Shown here: positions 1 through 5,775 of the stretch, piece after piece
Position numbering within the stretch: the stretch's first letter is position 1
How the letters are laid out: each line of letters opens with the position of its first letter
Source: a virus
Strand: one strand, 5' to 3'
IMG/VR virus record: IMGVR_UViG_3300017770_000161
Span: 1 to 24,269 of that record
Length of the DNA: 24,269 nucleotides
Program-made: the position numbers and the translations under genes
The notes under the pieces: generated by a model
What the model was told of the DNA's origin: nothing
The model's database searches: none
What the model saw: only the letters and a program-made list of their open reading frames with translations

Positions 1-273
1 CTTAGCATTGCCAAGCTTAAAGGTATCAACGTCACCGAAGCCATCGTAACTACCCATACCTTCTATGGTTATAGTACCTTTAGCACCGACTATTCTCTGC
101 TCTCCGTTATGTGTACCATATACAGGTTCACATGACCAAGAGTATGTTACACCACTATCACGTAGTCTTTCTACATAATTAGCGTGTGGTACGTAGTCTC
201 CGAACTTTCCAGCAGGTGCTTTTTTTACAAGTTCCTGTGGAAATGGGGACAACAGTTTATTGTTATTAGTCAT
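1..273 (-). CDS. Rad52-like single-strand annealing protein, N-terminal part (runs off window)
   Basis: 91 N-terminal codons are present; the gene continues past the left edge. The start is an ATG at 273 preceded by GAAAGGA with good spacing. The protein contains FPQELVKKAPAGKFGDYVPH, then YVERLRDSGVTYSW, then a segment with TITIEGMGSYDGFGD. This order (lysine before a DYV-H motif, 'RL' helix, 'YSW', then a beta-rich G-x-x-T/I-x-G segment) resembles the N-terminal annealing fold of phage Rad52/Sak-type proteins, which load and anneal single-stranded DNA during phage recombination and replication. The family call rests on remembered motif similarity only. The neighbours (phosphoesterase, zinc proteins) fit an early DNA-metabolism region. 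It could instead be another DNA-binding protein; the missing C-terminus would help decide. Confidence 0.55.
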   Translation of the reverse strand, partial: MTNNNKLLSPFPQELVKKAPAGKFGDYVPHANYVERLRDSGVTYSWSCEPVYGTHNGEQRIVGAKGTITIEGMGSYDGFGDVDTFKLGNAK

Positions 274-289
274 AACATTCCTTTCTTTG

Positions 290-331
290 TTTATTTATTA
301 TGCCGTTCCGAAAAAACGGCTAATAAATAAA
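290..331 (-). terminator. 17-bp intercistronic hairpin with UUUUCGG loop
   Basis: TTTATTTATTA (290-300) pairs with TAATAAATAAA (321-331), and GCCGTT (302-307) pairs with AACGGC (315-320), with one unpaired base at 301. On the transcribed minus strand the loop is TTTTCGG. It begins two bases after the stop codon of the 51-aa gene and ends about 10 bases before the GAAAGGA site of the Rad52-like gene. It could be an intrinsic terminator, or an intercistronic stem that stabilises or processes the mRNA. The outer A/T arms would supply a U-rich tail on either strand. Confidence 0.7.
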
Positions 332-332
332 G

Positions 333-488
333 TTATTTATTTACTATGTCTGTAAGTCTAGTCACTCCATGTTCTATTGGTATAAATTTAGTACCATTAT
401 CGGTATTAACTACAAAATATGGTTGTGAACCATACCCTGCATACTCAATAGAGACTCTCTTAACAGACTCATTTACTGTATTTGACAT
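333..488 (-). CDS. 51-aa hypothetical protein
   Basis: An open frame runs from ATG at 488 to TAA at 333, beginning MSNTVNESVKRVSIEYAG and ending in VTRLTDIVNK. It fills the space between the phosphoesterase stop (505) and the hairpin at 290-331, with 16 bases to the upstream gene and the stop right at the hairpin base. No clear Shine-Dalgarno motif precedes it, so translation would depend on readthrough coupling from the upstream gene. The composition is ordinary for a soluble protein, with alternating hydrophobic residues suggesting a small beta-rich fold. I do not recognise a family. Tight packing and matching strand support it; short length and the missing RBS count against it. Confidence 0.5.
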   Translation of the reverse strand: MSNTVNESVKRVSIEYAGYGSQPYFVVNTDNGTKFIPIEHGVTRLTDIVNK

Positions 489-504
489 ACTATATGTAGT
501 ATAC

Positions 505-1560
505 CTATACTTTATCCAGTTTTACAAGGTATTCAGCAGTTACTCCATGTCCTGGTTTACAGAATAACAGCCATTGACATGGTCTACCCATGCTTGCAAG
601 CTGCTCCATAGCATAACTGTTGTAGCTTTCTGTGCTTCCATTAACCCATAAACGTACATCGTTTACATACATTGTTGTAGGTGTATGGAAGTGTCCAGCT
701 ATTGCATAATCAAAGTCAGGCATTAGATTTCTTGATGCTAATGCTTTCCAACCTAGTAATTTCTTACCGAAACCATACCAAGGGAATCCGCTATGTCCTC
801 GTACATTATCTCCATGCCATACAAAGAATTTACAGTCTTTACCAAGGTCTGCTATACCAAACCAATGGTCTTCTGTTGTACTGTCTGGTACATGAAAAGA
901 AATTCTTTTATCTTTATCATATATCATTGACATTATCTTTCCTAGCATACGGTCACTGTTGCTGTCTGGGTGATAATCTTTTCTTGCTCTACCACCAAGA
1001 CTACCGTGATTACCTATAACCCATGTAACTTCTACTTCTTTGAAGTTAGCTAACAACACATCAAAGAACTGTGTCAATATTCTAGGACCATCTATTGTTA
1101 CCTGACTATAAAGACTTGCGTCTATCAAATGTGATTGTCCTGGGAATATAAGCTCTCCTTCTACAATGTCACCCGCAACTAATACTGCGCATTTGTTAAC
1201 AGGATGTGCATTTCTTTGAAGATTAGCTAGTTCTACTATCTTATGTGCATATGCAACAACACGTTTTTCTGCTATTGCTGTGTCATAATCTGGTGTTATT
1301 TTAGCTAACTGTATATCTGATAATATAGCTACTGCAACTTCTTCATTCTTATTAGCTTTACTTAATGTTGGTTTAGGAACATTAGGTTTAGCCCATGTAG
1401 ATACATTCATTCGCACAGCATCGTACATAGCTTCAATTAAATCAGCTTTTTTGTTTTTAGCTCTATCTAATTGCTTAAGTAATTTAAGATTATCAGCTTT
1501 TAATTCCTGAATTTTCAGTGATTCAGCTTCGGCTATTAGTTTATCAACGTCTTTACTCAT
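505..1560 (-). CDS. calcineurin-like metallophosphoesterase with N-terminal coiled coil
   Basis: This 351-aa protein has a charged, probably coiled-coil N-terminus (residues about 5-50) followed by a metallophosphoesterase domain. Motifs seen in order are SDIQ (81-84), GDIVEG (130-135), GNHG (183-186), WHGD (248-251) and GHFH (289-292), the usual di-metal ligand set of calcineurin-like phosphoesterases. In the first motif (normally DxH) the His is replaced by Gln84. Family members hydrolyse phosphomonoesters or phosphodiesters; in phages related enzymes act on nucleic acids (SbcD/Mre11-like) or nucleotides, but the substrate here is unknown. The ATG at 1560 overlaps the stop of the upstream HTH-like gene by 8 bases, so the two are probably translationally coupled. 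The family call is firm; the substrate is not. Confidence 0.85.
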   Translation of the reverse strand: MSKDVDKLIAEAESLKIQELKADNLKLLKQLDRAKNKKADLIEAMYDAVRMNVSTWAKPNVPKPTLSKANKNEEVAVAILSDIQLAKITPDYDTAIAEKRVVAYAHKIVELANLQRNAHPVNKCAVLVAGDIVEGELIFPGQSHLIDASLYSQVTIDGPRILTQFFDVLLANFKEVEVTWVIGNHGSLGGRARKDYHPDSNSDRMLGKIMSMIYDKDKRISFHVPDSTTEDHWFGIADLGKDCKFFVWHGDNVRGHSGFPWYGFGKKLLGWKALASRNLMPDFDYAIAGHFHTPTTMYVNDVRLWVNGSTESYNSYAMEQLASMGRPCQWLLFCKPGHGVTAEYLVKLDKV

Positions 1561-1795
1561 TGTTTACTACTTTCATAAAGTGATTACGTATAGCTGATTC
1601 TGATATTTTAATACCATATTCTTCTCTTAACAATCTGTGTACAACATATGGTTTTATGTTATGTCCAGAAGTTAATCGTTCTATACATCCTTGCCAGAAT
1701 GGCATTGCTTCATCTGTTATTCTGTCAGCAACTGAACTTGTCTTACCATGTTCAGCTTCCTTCAGAAGTTTATCTATATCTTTCATACTTGTCAT
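1553..1795 (-). CDS. small HTH-like protein coupled to the phosphoesterase
   Basis: An 80-aa protein (77 aa from the second Met). Residues about 48-72, with the pattern NIKPYVVHRLLREEYGIKIS followed by ESAIRNHF, look like a helix-turn-helix in which the second helix (SESAIRNHF) would be the recognition helix. Its stop overlaps the ATG of the metallophosphoesterase by 8 bases, so the two are a unit; it may guide or regulate that enzyme. The start is uncertain. The first ATG (1795) sits inside a perfect TATAAT (1794-1799), whereas the second ATG (1786) lies 7 bases beyond it and would suit a leaderless mRNA. Neither ATG has a Shine-Dalgarno site. Function unknown. Confidence 0.7.
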   Translation of the reverse strand: MTSMKDIDKLLKEAEHGKTSSVADRITDEAMPFWQGCIERLTSGHNIKPYVVHRLLREEYGIKISESAIRNHFMKVVNNE

Positions 1796-1799
1796 TATA
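1794..1799 (-). promoter_or_regulatory. candidate -10 box for a leaderless transcript
   Basis: Reading leftwards, TATAAT is followed by 7 bases and then ATG (1786). A weak -35 (TTGTAT) lies 16 bases upstream. A -10 box 6-7 bases before an ATG is the arrangement of leaderless mRNAs, which are common in actinobacteria. A perfect hexamer at the end of a 275-base non-coding stretch is suggestive, but A/T richness makes chance matches likely. Confidence 0.4.
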
Positions 1800-1854
1800 T
1801 ATTCATTTATTTAAAATACAAGGTTTTAATATGTTGGCGTGATAGCAAAACAGA

Positions 1855-2063
1855 AACACGAGTCGTACCCCCTAGGTACGCGAAGTGTTGAAGTTTAGCT
1901 AGAGAGGCCAAGATAATCAGAGTGGTGTTCACTATAGGTCACTGTTGACATGATGAATAAAATACCCTGTTGCAAGTTCTCTTTGCACTCTATTCCACTC
2001 TAATTATTGATGTAATGCTTAAGCAAAGGAAAGGAACTCTGCCACACTTGCGTGTTGCATTAC
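1855..2063 (-). ncRNA. candidate structured RNA upstream of the HTH/phosphoesterase genes
   Basis: The stretch 1796-2070 has no convincing gene but several nested inverted repeats. GTAATGC (2012-2018) pairs with GCATTAC (2057-2063) and encloses ACAC-loop-GTGT (2044-2055), whose loop is GCAA, a GNRA tetraloop, only on the minus strand. ATAATcAGAGTGG (1913-1925) pairs with CCACTCTaATTAT (1995-2007) across a single mismatch and encloses GTCA-CTGT-TGAC (1938-1949) and TGCAA/TTGCA (1971-1987). CGTACC/GGTACG (1864-1880) is closed by AACAC/GTGTT (1855-1889) across a 4x4 internal loop. The set could be a long 5' leader or an independent small RNA. A 13-codon ORF with an AAGGAG site (ATG at 2060) lies within it and could be a leader peptide. 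No known RNA family was recognised. Confidence 0.4.
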
Positions 2064-2070
2064 TCCTTAA

Positions 2071-3498
2071 CTATACTACATTCAGTTTTAATGCATGTTC
2101 CTTTACTTCTTCTATGTTCTTAAGGTTAATAATGTTGTATTTTCTAACTAATTTATTTACATCAGCCATTAGATTAAAGCCATTTGTATCACCATGCGCA
2201 CCAAACACAGCCATATCTGATACCCATATTCTTCTAGCTGGTTGTTTACCTAACCACTCTAAAGCAGGGCCGTCTACAACATTACCATAACCTGAATGCT
2301 CATCTAGATACTTTTCAGTTACACGTTTACCATTCTTTGCAATAATACGTAAATCACCTGTATTACTTTTACCATTGTACATAGCAATAGTAACAGCAGG
2401 TAACTGCTGCATAACTTCTAAGATATCTTGACCATTAAATGACATAGAACCTGATGCATCAATAAGTATTGTGCCTCCAAGTGCTGTTACTTTCTGTTTA
2501 AATATCTTTTTATCTATACAATATCTGTTTATATACTTAGGATTGTAACCAAAGTCAGCTGGTCTGTATGACCTACCATTCTTAAGTCTACTTTGTAAGT
2601 TAACAGTTAATGGTGGTTGATGCGTAAACATTACACCCCATTCACCGTGACCATCAGAACTACTATATAATAATTCAGTAATATCATCTCTAGTACGTTG
2701 TTCTAAAGAACCACCACCTAACTCATTAGATTCTTGAGCTTTACCTTCGCCTTCTCCTTCTTGTTGCGAAGATGTAGGTTTTGGTGCTGGTTTATATACT
2801 TCATCATGCTCAGGTTTATCTCTGAACATATCAAGTATTTTACTTAGTGGTTCTGCATACTTTTGTACTTTACGATAACTAATAGTTTGACCCCAGCTAT
2901 GATTAGTAATATTATGCATAAATTTAGTAATAACTCTTTGTGCATACATAATTTGATTTTTACGAAAATCAGTAACATTAGGGTCATTTCGTATCATGTC
3001 AAAACATGATGACATAACAATCCATTCATCATTATATTTATATCTATCATACTTACGGTCAGGGTCATTATCTGGTACTCGCCATCTACTAGCTAGACCC
3101 ATAAGTATTATTTCTGCAATACCTGACTCATAAACTAATTTCATAGTTTTTTGTTGTATTACATCTAAACACTCTGATGGCTCAGATAATGCAAGTTTGT
3201 TCTCATGTAAAAGATGGTTAACTCTAACTTCTTCTAGTACATGAACAGCTTCTGCACGTACACCTGGTTTTAGCTTACCCATAGTCTTTGGACTCCACTT
3301 GGCATGACCAAGTTCATGTCTACGTATCATACGACTATGATTGATACCACATTCCTCGCACTCTCTATCGAGTGGAACTGTCATCTGTCTGTTGAGATTG
3401 TCTGTAGAACCATCAGGACTGTTGTTAACAGTACCTACTACTTCCCATTTCTCACCAGTAACAATTTCTGGATATGGATAAGCTTTACTGTTAGGCAC
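2071..3498 (-). CDS. CobT-like VWA protein with HELGH metallopeptidase motif
   Basis: A 475-aa protein. The N-terminal part has RRHELGHAKWSP (HELGH at 61-65) followed by a helix containing LEEVRV (about 88-93), the zinc-ligand pattern of gluzincin-type peptidases. The middle (about 235-285) is low-complexity, rich in E, G, S and Q. The C-terminal part is a von Willebrand A domain with an intact MIDAS motif DASGSM (D347, S349, S351) and a later VSD near 428. The start is GTG, overlapping the stop of the AAA+ gene by 8 bases, indicating coupled translation. MoxR-type AAA+ ATPases and VWA proteins form chaperone- or chelatase-like complexes, and phage pairs of this kind are often labelled CobS/CobT. 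The substrate is unknown; a role in metal insertion or protein remodelling is inference. Confidence 0.8.
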   Translation of the reverse strand: MPNSKAYPYPEIVTGEKWEVVGTVNNSPDGSTDNLNRQMTVPLDRECEECGINHSRMIRRHELGHAKWSPKTMGKLKPGVRAEAVHVLEEVRVNHLLHENKLALSEPSECLDVIQQKTMKLVYESGIAEIILMGLASRWRVPDNDPDRKYDRYKYNDEWIVMSSCFDMIRNDPNVTDFRKNQIMYAQRVITKFMHNITNHSWGQTISYRKVQKYAEPLSKILDMFRDKPEHDEVYKPAPKPTSSQQEGEGEGKAQESNELGGGSLEQRTRDDITELLYSSSDGHGEWGVMFTHQPPLTVNLQSRLKNGRSYRPADFGYNPKYINRYCIDKKIFKQKVTALGGTILIDASGSMSFNGQDILEVMQQLPAVTIAMYNGKSNTGDLRIIAKNGKRVTEKYLDEHSGYGNVVDGPALEWLGKQPARRIWVSDMAVFGAHGDTNGFNLMADVNKLVRKYNIINLKNIEEVKEHALKLNVV

Positions 3499-4216
3499 GT
3501 GCTAATGTAACAGCGTCTATCAATTCCTCTGCTTTTTCTGCAAAGATTAATTGTGCTGCTATTTCTGGAGTAAAGCCATTATCTTGTAAGTTAAAGAACT
3601 CTGTCCATGCACGTACTGAAATACGTTCTTCATCATCCTCTACTAATGTTGTATCATTAATTACACCATGCCACTCATCTGGAAATTTTTCCATTGCTTT
3701 AGGGTGTATACTGTCAACATATATTTTTACAGGAAATCTGTCTTTCAAAGCCAATGGTAATGACTCTGGTGGACTGTTAGTTGTAGCTACGACTTGAAAG
3801 CCGTCAGCTGGTTTAACTGTCTCCTTTGTATCGTTATTTAATGTCAACATTGCTATTTCTTGGTCGTCAAGAATAGCATGTAGAAACGTCATTGCATCTG
3901 GTGATGCATGGTCTATCTCGTTAATTACAAGACGACCACCATTTTTCCATGATTGTATTGCAATACCGTCATGCCACTCAAAAGTACCTGTGGTAGATGG
4001 TTTGTAAAAACCTTCTAAGTTTGCACTAGCAGTGTCTTCTGTCATAGTTATTTGATAGATATTATCTATTTCTTTTTCTGCTGATTTACTATACGCTTTA
4101 GGCGTATTAGTTTTAACAGCACTGTATGTCTTACCTGTACCAGGTGGGCCATAAAGTAATACTCTACGGCTATTGCCCAATACAGATTCTACTAATTCCC
4201 AGCAATCTTTTGCCAT
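3491..4216 (-). CDS. MoxR/CobS-type AAA+ ATPase
   Basis: A 241-aa single-domain AAA+ ATPase. Walker A is GPPGTGKT (23-30), Walker B is LVINEID (96-102), sensor 1 is TTN (145-147) and the arginine-finger region is ALKDRF (156-161). The insert between Walker A and B contains LEGFYKP, like the pore-facing segment of MoxR proteins. It is shorter than most cellular MoxR proteins (about 300 aa), so the C-terminal lid is reduced. The start ATG at 4216 has a strong GAAAGGAG site. The partner VWA protein starts inside its stop codon region, so the two are probably made together and work as a complex in which the ATPase remodels a target recruited through the MIDAS domain. The target cannot be read from the sequence. 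Confidence 0.88.
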   Translation of the reverse strand: MAKDCWELVESVLGNSRRVLLYGPPGTGKTYSAVKTNTPKAYSKSAEKEIDNIYQITMTEDTASANLEGFYKPSTTGTFEWHDGIAIQSWKNGGRLVINEIDHASPDAMTFLHAILDDQEIAMLTLNNDTKETVKPADGFQVVATTNSPPESLPLALKDRFPVKIYVDSIHPKAMEKFPDEWHGVINDTTLVEDDEERISVRAWTEFFNLQDNGFTPEIAAQLIFAEKAEELIDAVTLARA

Positions 4217-4240
4217 GATTAGCTCCTTTCGTATCTGTAT

Positions 4241-4705
4241 TTATTCCTTAGTATCTCTAAGAAAATCTTCTATTTCGTCACTCATGTGATTTGTATGCTT
4301 AATAACAGCATTTTCTGTAAGTGTATTAAGCTCATCTTCGTCATCAATTAAGCTAGCTTGTATAGCTGTTGGCTCTAACAATATCCAGTCTGAAAACAAA
4401 CCTTTATCATCAAGAAATTCAGCAAATTTAAGCACTGTTTCTTTATCAAATTCGTCTTCATCAGGTAGAATACCTGGGTATCTAGTCATTGTTTCTGCTT
4501 TAACAACAGTGTCAATTTTGATAGCTCTAGCAATAGCTTGTTCTAATGAACTTGCTTCTACTTCGTATCGATTAGCTATACCATTTTCTATATCTAGTTC
4601 TTTATCATCATCTATTTTTTCAAACACTTGTTGTCTGAAATATGATATTTGTACTTGATACTTTTTTAATGGTTTGTTTTGAACCTTAATTAAGTGTCCA
4701 TGCAT
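4241..4705 (-). CDS. acidic hypothetical protein, 154 aa
   Basis: The start is taken as ATG 4705 (MHGHLIKVQNKPLKKY) because a GAAAGGA site lies just before it; an in-frame ATG at 4753 has no site and would lie within a hairpin-bearing leader. The protein has a basic, beta-like N-terminus (about 1-30), a helical middle (SSLEQAIARAIKIDTVVKAE) and an acidic C-terminal half with DDEDELNTL and ending in EIEDFLRDTKE. No catalytic motif, membrane segment or signal peptide is visible. It ends 24 bases before the AAA+ gene and is preceded by about 260 bases of highly structured non-coding sequence, which may control it. Family not recognised; its position suggests co-expression with the AAA+/VWA pair. 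Confidence 0.75.
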   Translation of the reverse strand: MHGHLIKVQNKPLKKYQVQISYFRQQVFEKIDDDKELDIENGIANRYEVEASSLEQAIARAIKIDTVVKAETMTRYPGILPDEDEFDKETVLKFAEFLDDKGLFSDWILLEPTAIQASLIDDEDELNTLTENAVIKHTNHMSDEIEDFLRDTKE

Positions 4706-4717
4706 AATATTCCTTTC

Positions 4718-4740
4718 GTTGCTCTGCGACAGAGAGTAAC
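4718..4740 (-). promoter_or_regulatory. small hairpin just upstream of the GAAAGGA site
   Basis: CTCTG (4722-4726) pairs with CAGAG (4730-4734) around a 3-base loop, with flanking GTT/AAC (4718-4720 and 4738-4740). It ends two bases before the GAAAGGA ribosome-binding site of the gene starting at 4705, in the same position as the stems before the genes at 273, 5711, 6111 and 6538. It may protect or expose the ribosome-binding site. Confidence 0.4.
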
Positions 4741-4776
4741 GGAAGGAATGCATATAACATTCCTCCCATACTCAAT

Positions 4777-5014
4777 GCTATCTTACACAGGGCATTATGT
4801 ATTTTATAGATAGCTCGTAACACACAATTGGTAGGAATTCAACCTACAAAGCGACCATACTTTCGTATTCGCTATACGCATTTACTTTTATGTGTTACAA
4901 GCTACGTACGTGTAACAACCTAGACGCTGGCTATAAAGGGGAACTAAATAGCCAGCTTGGACACATGGTCTAGGTTTTATAAAGTTGTCTGATTCGGGCA
5001 GGAATGACAACTTT
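4777..5014 (-). ncRNA. densely structured leader or small RNA with alternative stems
   Basis: Read on the minus strand, consecutive stems are as follows. AAAGTTGTC/GACAACTTT (4981-4989 with 5006-5014) has an inner ATTC/GAAT. AACCTAGAC/GTCTAGGTT (4917-4925 with 4968-4976) continues directly into GCTGGCTAT/ATAGCCAGC (4926-4934 with 4948-4956), making 18 bp with one 11-base bulge. TGTTACA/TGTAACA pairs 4893-4899 with 4911-4917. GTAACACA/TGTGTTAC (4817-4824 with 4891-4898) encloses an ATAC/GTAT stem with a GAAA tetraloop on the minus strand and GTAGG/CCTAC with a 7-base loop. Last is GCTATCT/AGATAGC (4777-4783 with 4808-4814). The segment near 4891-4899 cannot be in both of its helices at once, as in attenuators or riboswitches. 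It lies between the zinc-ribbon gene and the 154-aa gene. No tRNA fold fits. Function unknown. Confidence 0.5.
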
Positions 5015-5122
5015 AATATTGCATTTTGCACAACAAACACCAATAGATACAGGTTCTGCATTATTGGTATATTCATTGTGTATGACTTCGTCACATAACC
5101 AACATGTAAATGAATCAGGCAT
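4970..5122 (-). CDS. 50-aa zinc-ribbon-like protein
   Basis: An open frame from ATG 5122 to TAG 4970, starting MPDSFTCWLCDEVIHNEY, then VSIGVCCAKCNIKVV and a basic tail ARIRQLYKT. The CxxC (7-10) and CCxxC (30-34) pairs form a four-cysteine zinc-binding set, and the basic C-terminus would suit nucleic-acid contact. The ATG overlaps the stop of the preceding 77-aa gene by 8 bases, so it is probably translated by coupling; there is no room for a separate Shine-Dalgarno site. The codons for the last 15 or so residues include a perfect 9-bp inverted repeat (4981-5014), so coding and RNA structure overlap here. Likely a small DNA-, RNA- or protein-binding adaptor; the partner is unknown. Confidence 0.75.
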   Translation of the reverse strand: MPDSFTCWLCDEVIHNEYTNNAEPVSIGVCCAKCNIKVVIPARIRQLYKT

Positions 5123-5348
5123 AATCATCTGGTCCAATTACATCTAACATAGACTTACAATATATGCTTGGTCTATGTACGGTGAACTCTATGTCACCGT
5201 CATTAGGTATAAGACGAACCATTGCATCTATTTGTGCAACAGCGTCATCTACGTCAGTATCATATCCAAAATGAAAATCAACAGTTAAGATATTATCTTT
5301 TTGTCTATAGTCTTGATTTTCAAATACATATACGTCATTTTCTTTCAT
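5115..5348 (-). CDS. 77-aa acidic hypothetical protein
   Basis: Starts MKENDVYVFENQDYRQKD and contains LTVDFHFGYDTDVDDAVAQI followed by a hydrophobic segment and GDIEFTVHRP. Alternating beta strands and a central helix suggest a small alpha/beta fold. The ATG overlaps the stop of the upstream 56-aa gene in an ATGA, and the end overlaps the zinc-ribbon gene by 8 bases, so it sits mid-way in a chain of coupled genes. Net charge is strongly negative. No family recognised. Good coding spacing and overlaps make it a real gene; its role is unknown. Confidence 0.75.
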   Translation of the reverse strand: MKENDVYVFENQDYRQKDNILTVDFHFGYDTDVDDAVAQIDAMVRLIPNDGDIEFTVHRPSIYCKSMLDVIGPDDYA

Positions 5349-5515
5349 AATGTATCTGTATCGTATACGTTACTGATAACTGAATCTAAATCCATAAGCT
5401 TAGTTACAATAGCTTTATCAAGCTCGCTCATGTTTTGCATGGTGTTTTTAATACCTTCAAGTATCAAAACTATTTCAGTTAATTTTATATCAAGTTCATC
5501 TAATTTACTTGTCAT
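5345..5515 (-). CDS. 56-aa coiled-coil-like hypothetical protein
   Basis: The start is chosen at ATG 5515 (MTSKLDELDIKLTEIVLILE) because AAAGG lies 5 bases before it; an in-frame ATG at 5533 has none. Leucine and isoleucine recur at helical spacing through LDELDIKLTEIVLILEGI and a second amphipathic helix follows, so a short coiled coil or helical hairpin is likely. It overlaps the upstream gene by 11 bases and the downstream gene by 4 (ATGA). Function unknown; a small adaptor or oligomerising protein is possible. Confidence 0.72.
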   Translation of the reverse strand: MTSKLDELDIKLTEIVLILEGIKNTMQNMSELDKAIVTKLMDLDSVISNVYDTDTL

Positions 5516-5711
5516 TATTACCTTTCTTATCAACAGCTTTGCTTATTTGATAACTTACTGCTTCGTGAAGCATTGCACAATGATTGCCTATTTGTGTTTT
5601 AGCTCTATCATCATTACTCCAAGCTTGTAAGTCATTAAGTGTCCACTGAATAACTTGTCTTAACTCATCTACATCAAGTGTATTGAGTTTATTATCTAAT
5701 GTAATATTCAT
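5505..5711 (-). CDS. 68-aa hypothetical protein
   Basis: Starts MNITLDNKLNTLDVDELRQV after a clear GAAAGGA site that follows the 15-bp hairpin at 5729-5766. It is predominantly helical, with one Trp in each of two helices (IQWTLNDLQAWSNDD) and a basic tail (KKGNNDK). First member of a four-gene chain of overlapping reading frames running down to 4970. No recognisable domain, membrane segment or metal motif; function unknown. Confidence 0.75.
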   Translation of the reverse strand: MNITLDNKLNTLDVDELRQVIQWTLNDLQAWSNDDRAKTQIGNHCAMLHEAVSYQISKAVDKKGNNDK

Positions 5712-5728
5712 AGTTTCCTTTCACTTTA

Positions 5729-5766
5729 TATATATTACGTTCGCCCGAAAACGAACGTAATATATA
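5729..5766 (-). terminator. perfect 15-bp intercistronic hairpin with UUUUCGGG loop
   Basis: TATATATTACGTTCG (5729-5743) pairs perfectly with CGAACGTAATATATA (5752-5766). On the minus strand the 8-base loop is TTTTCGGG, nearly the same loop as the hairpin at 290-331. It starts about 10 bases after the stop at 5776 and ends shortly before the GAAAGGA site for the gene at 5711. Terminator, RNA-processing stem or stabilising 5' hairpin are all possible. Confidence 0.75.
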
Positions 5767-5775
5767 AATATTTAA

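Noticed and set aside
1943-1970. Plus-strand TTGACA as a rightward promoter
   Set aside because: No -10 box at 16-18 bases and no rightward gene follows.
4820-4880. 25-codon minus-strand open frame starting MRIANTKVW inside the structured leader
   Set aside because: No ribosome-binding site, and it coincides with stems that explain the sequence better.
4817-4898. 82-base element of tRNA-like size, with a closing 8-bp stem and a 5-bp/7-loop arm like a T arm
   Set aside because: The T-like arm is not next to the closing stem, its loop is TTGAATT rather than TTCRANN, and no D arm or 7-base anticodon loop fits. Treated as a structured leader, not a tRNA.
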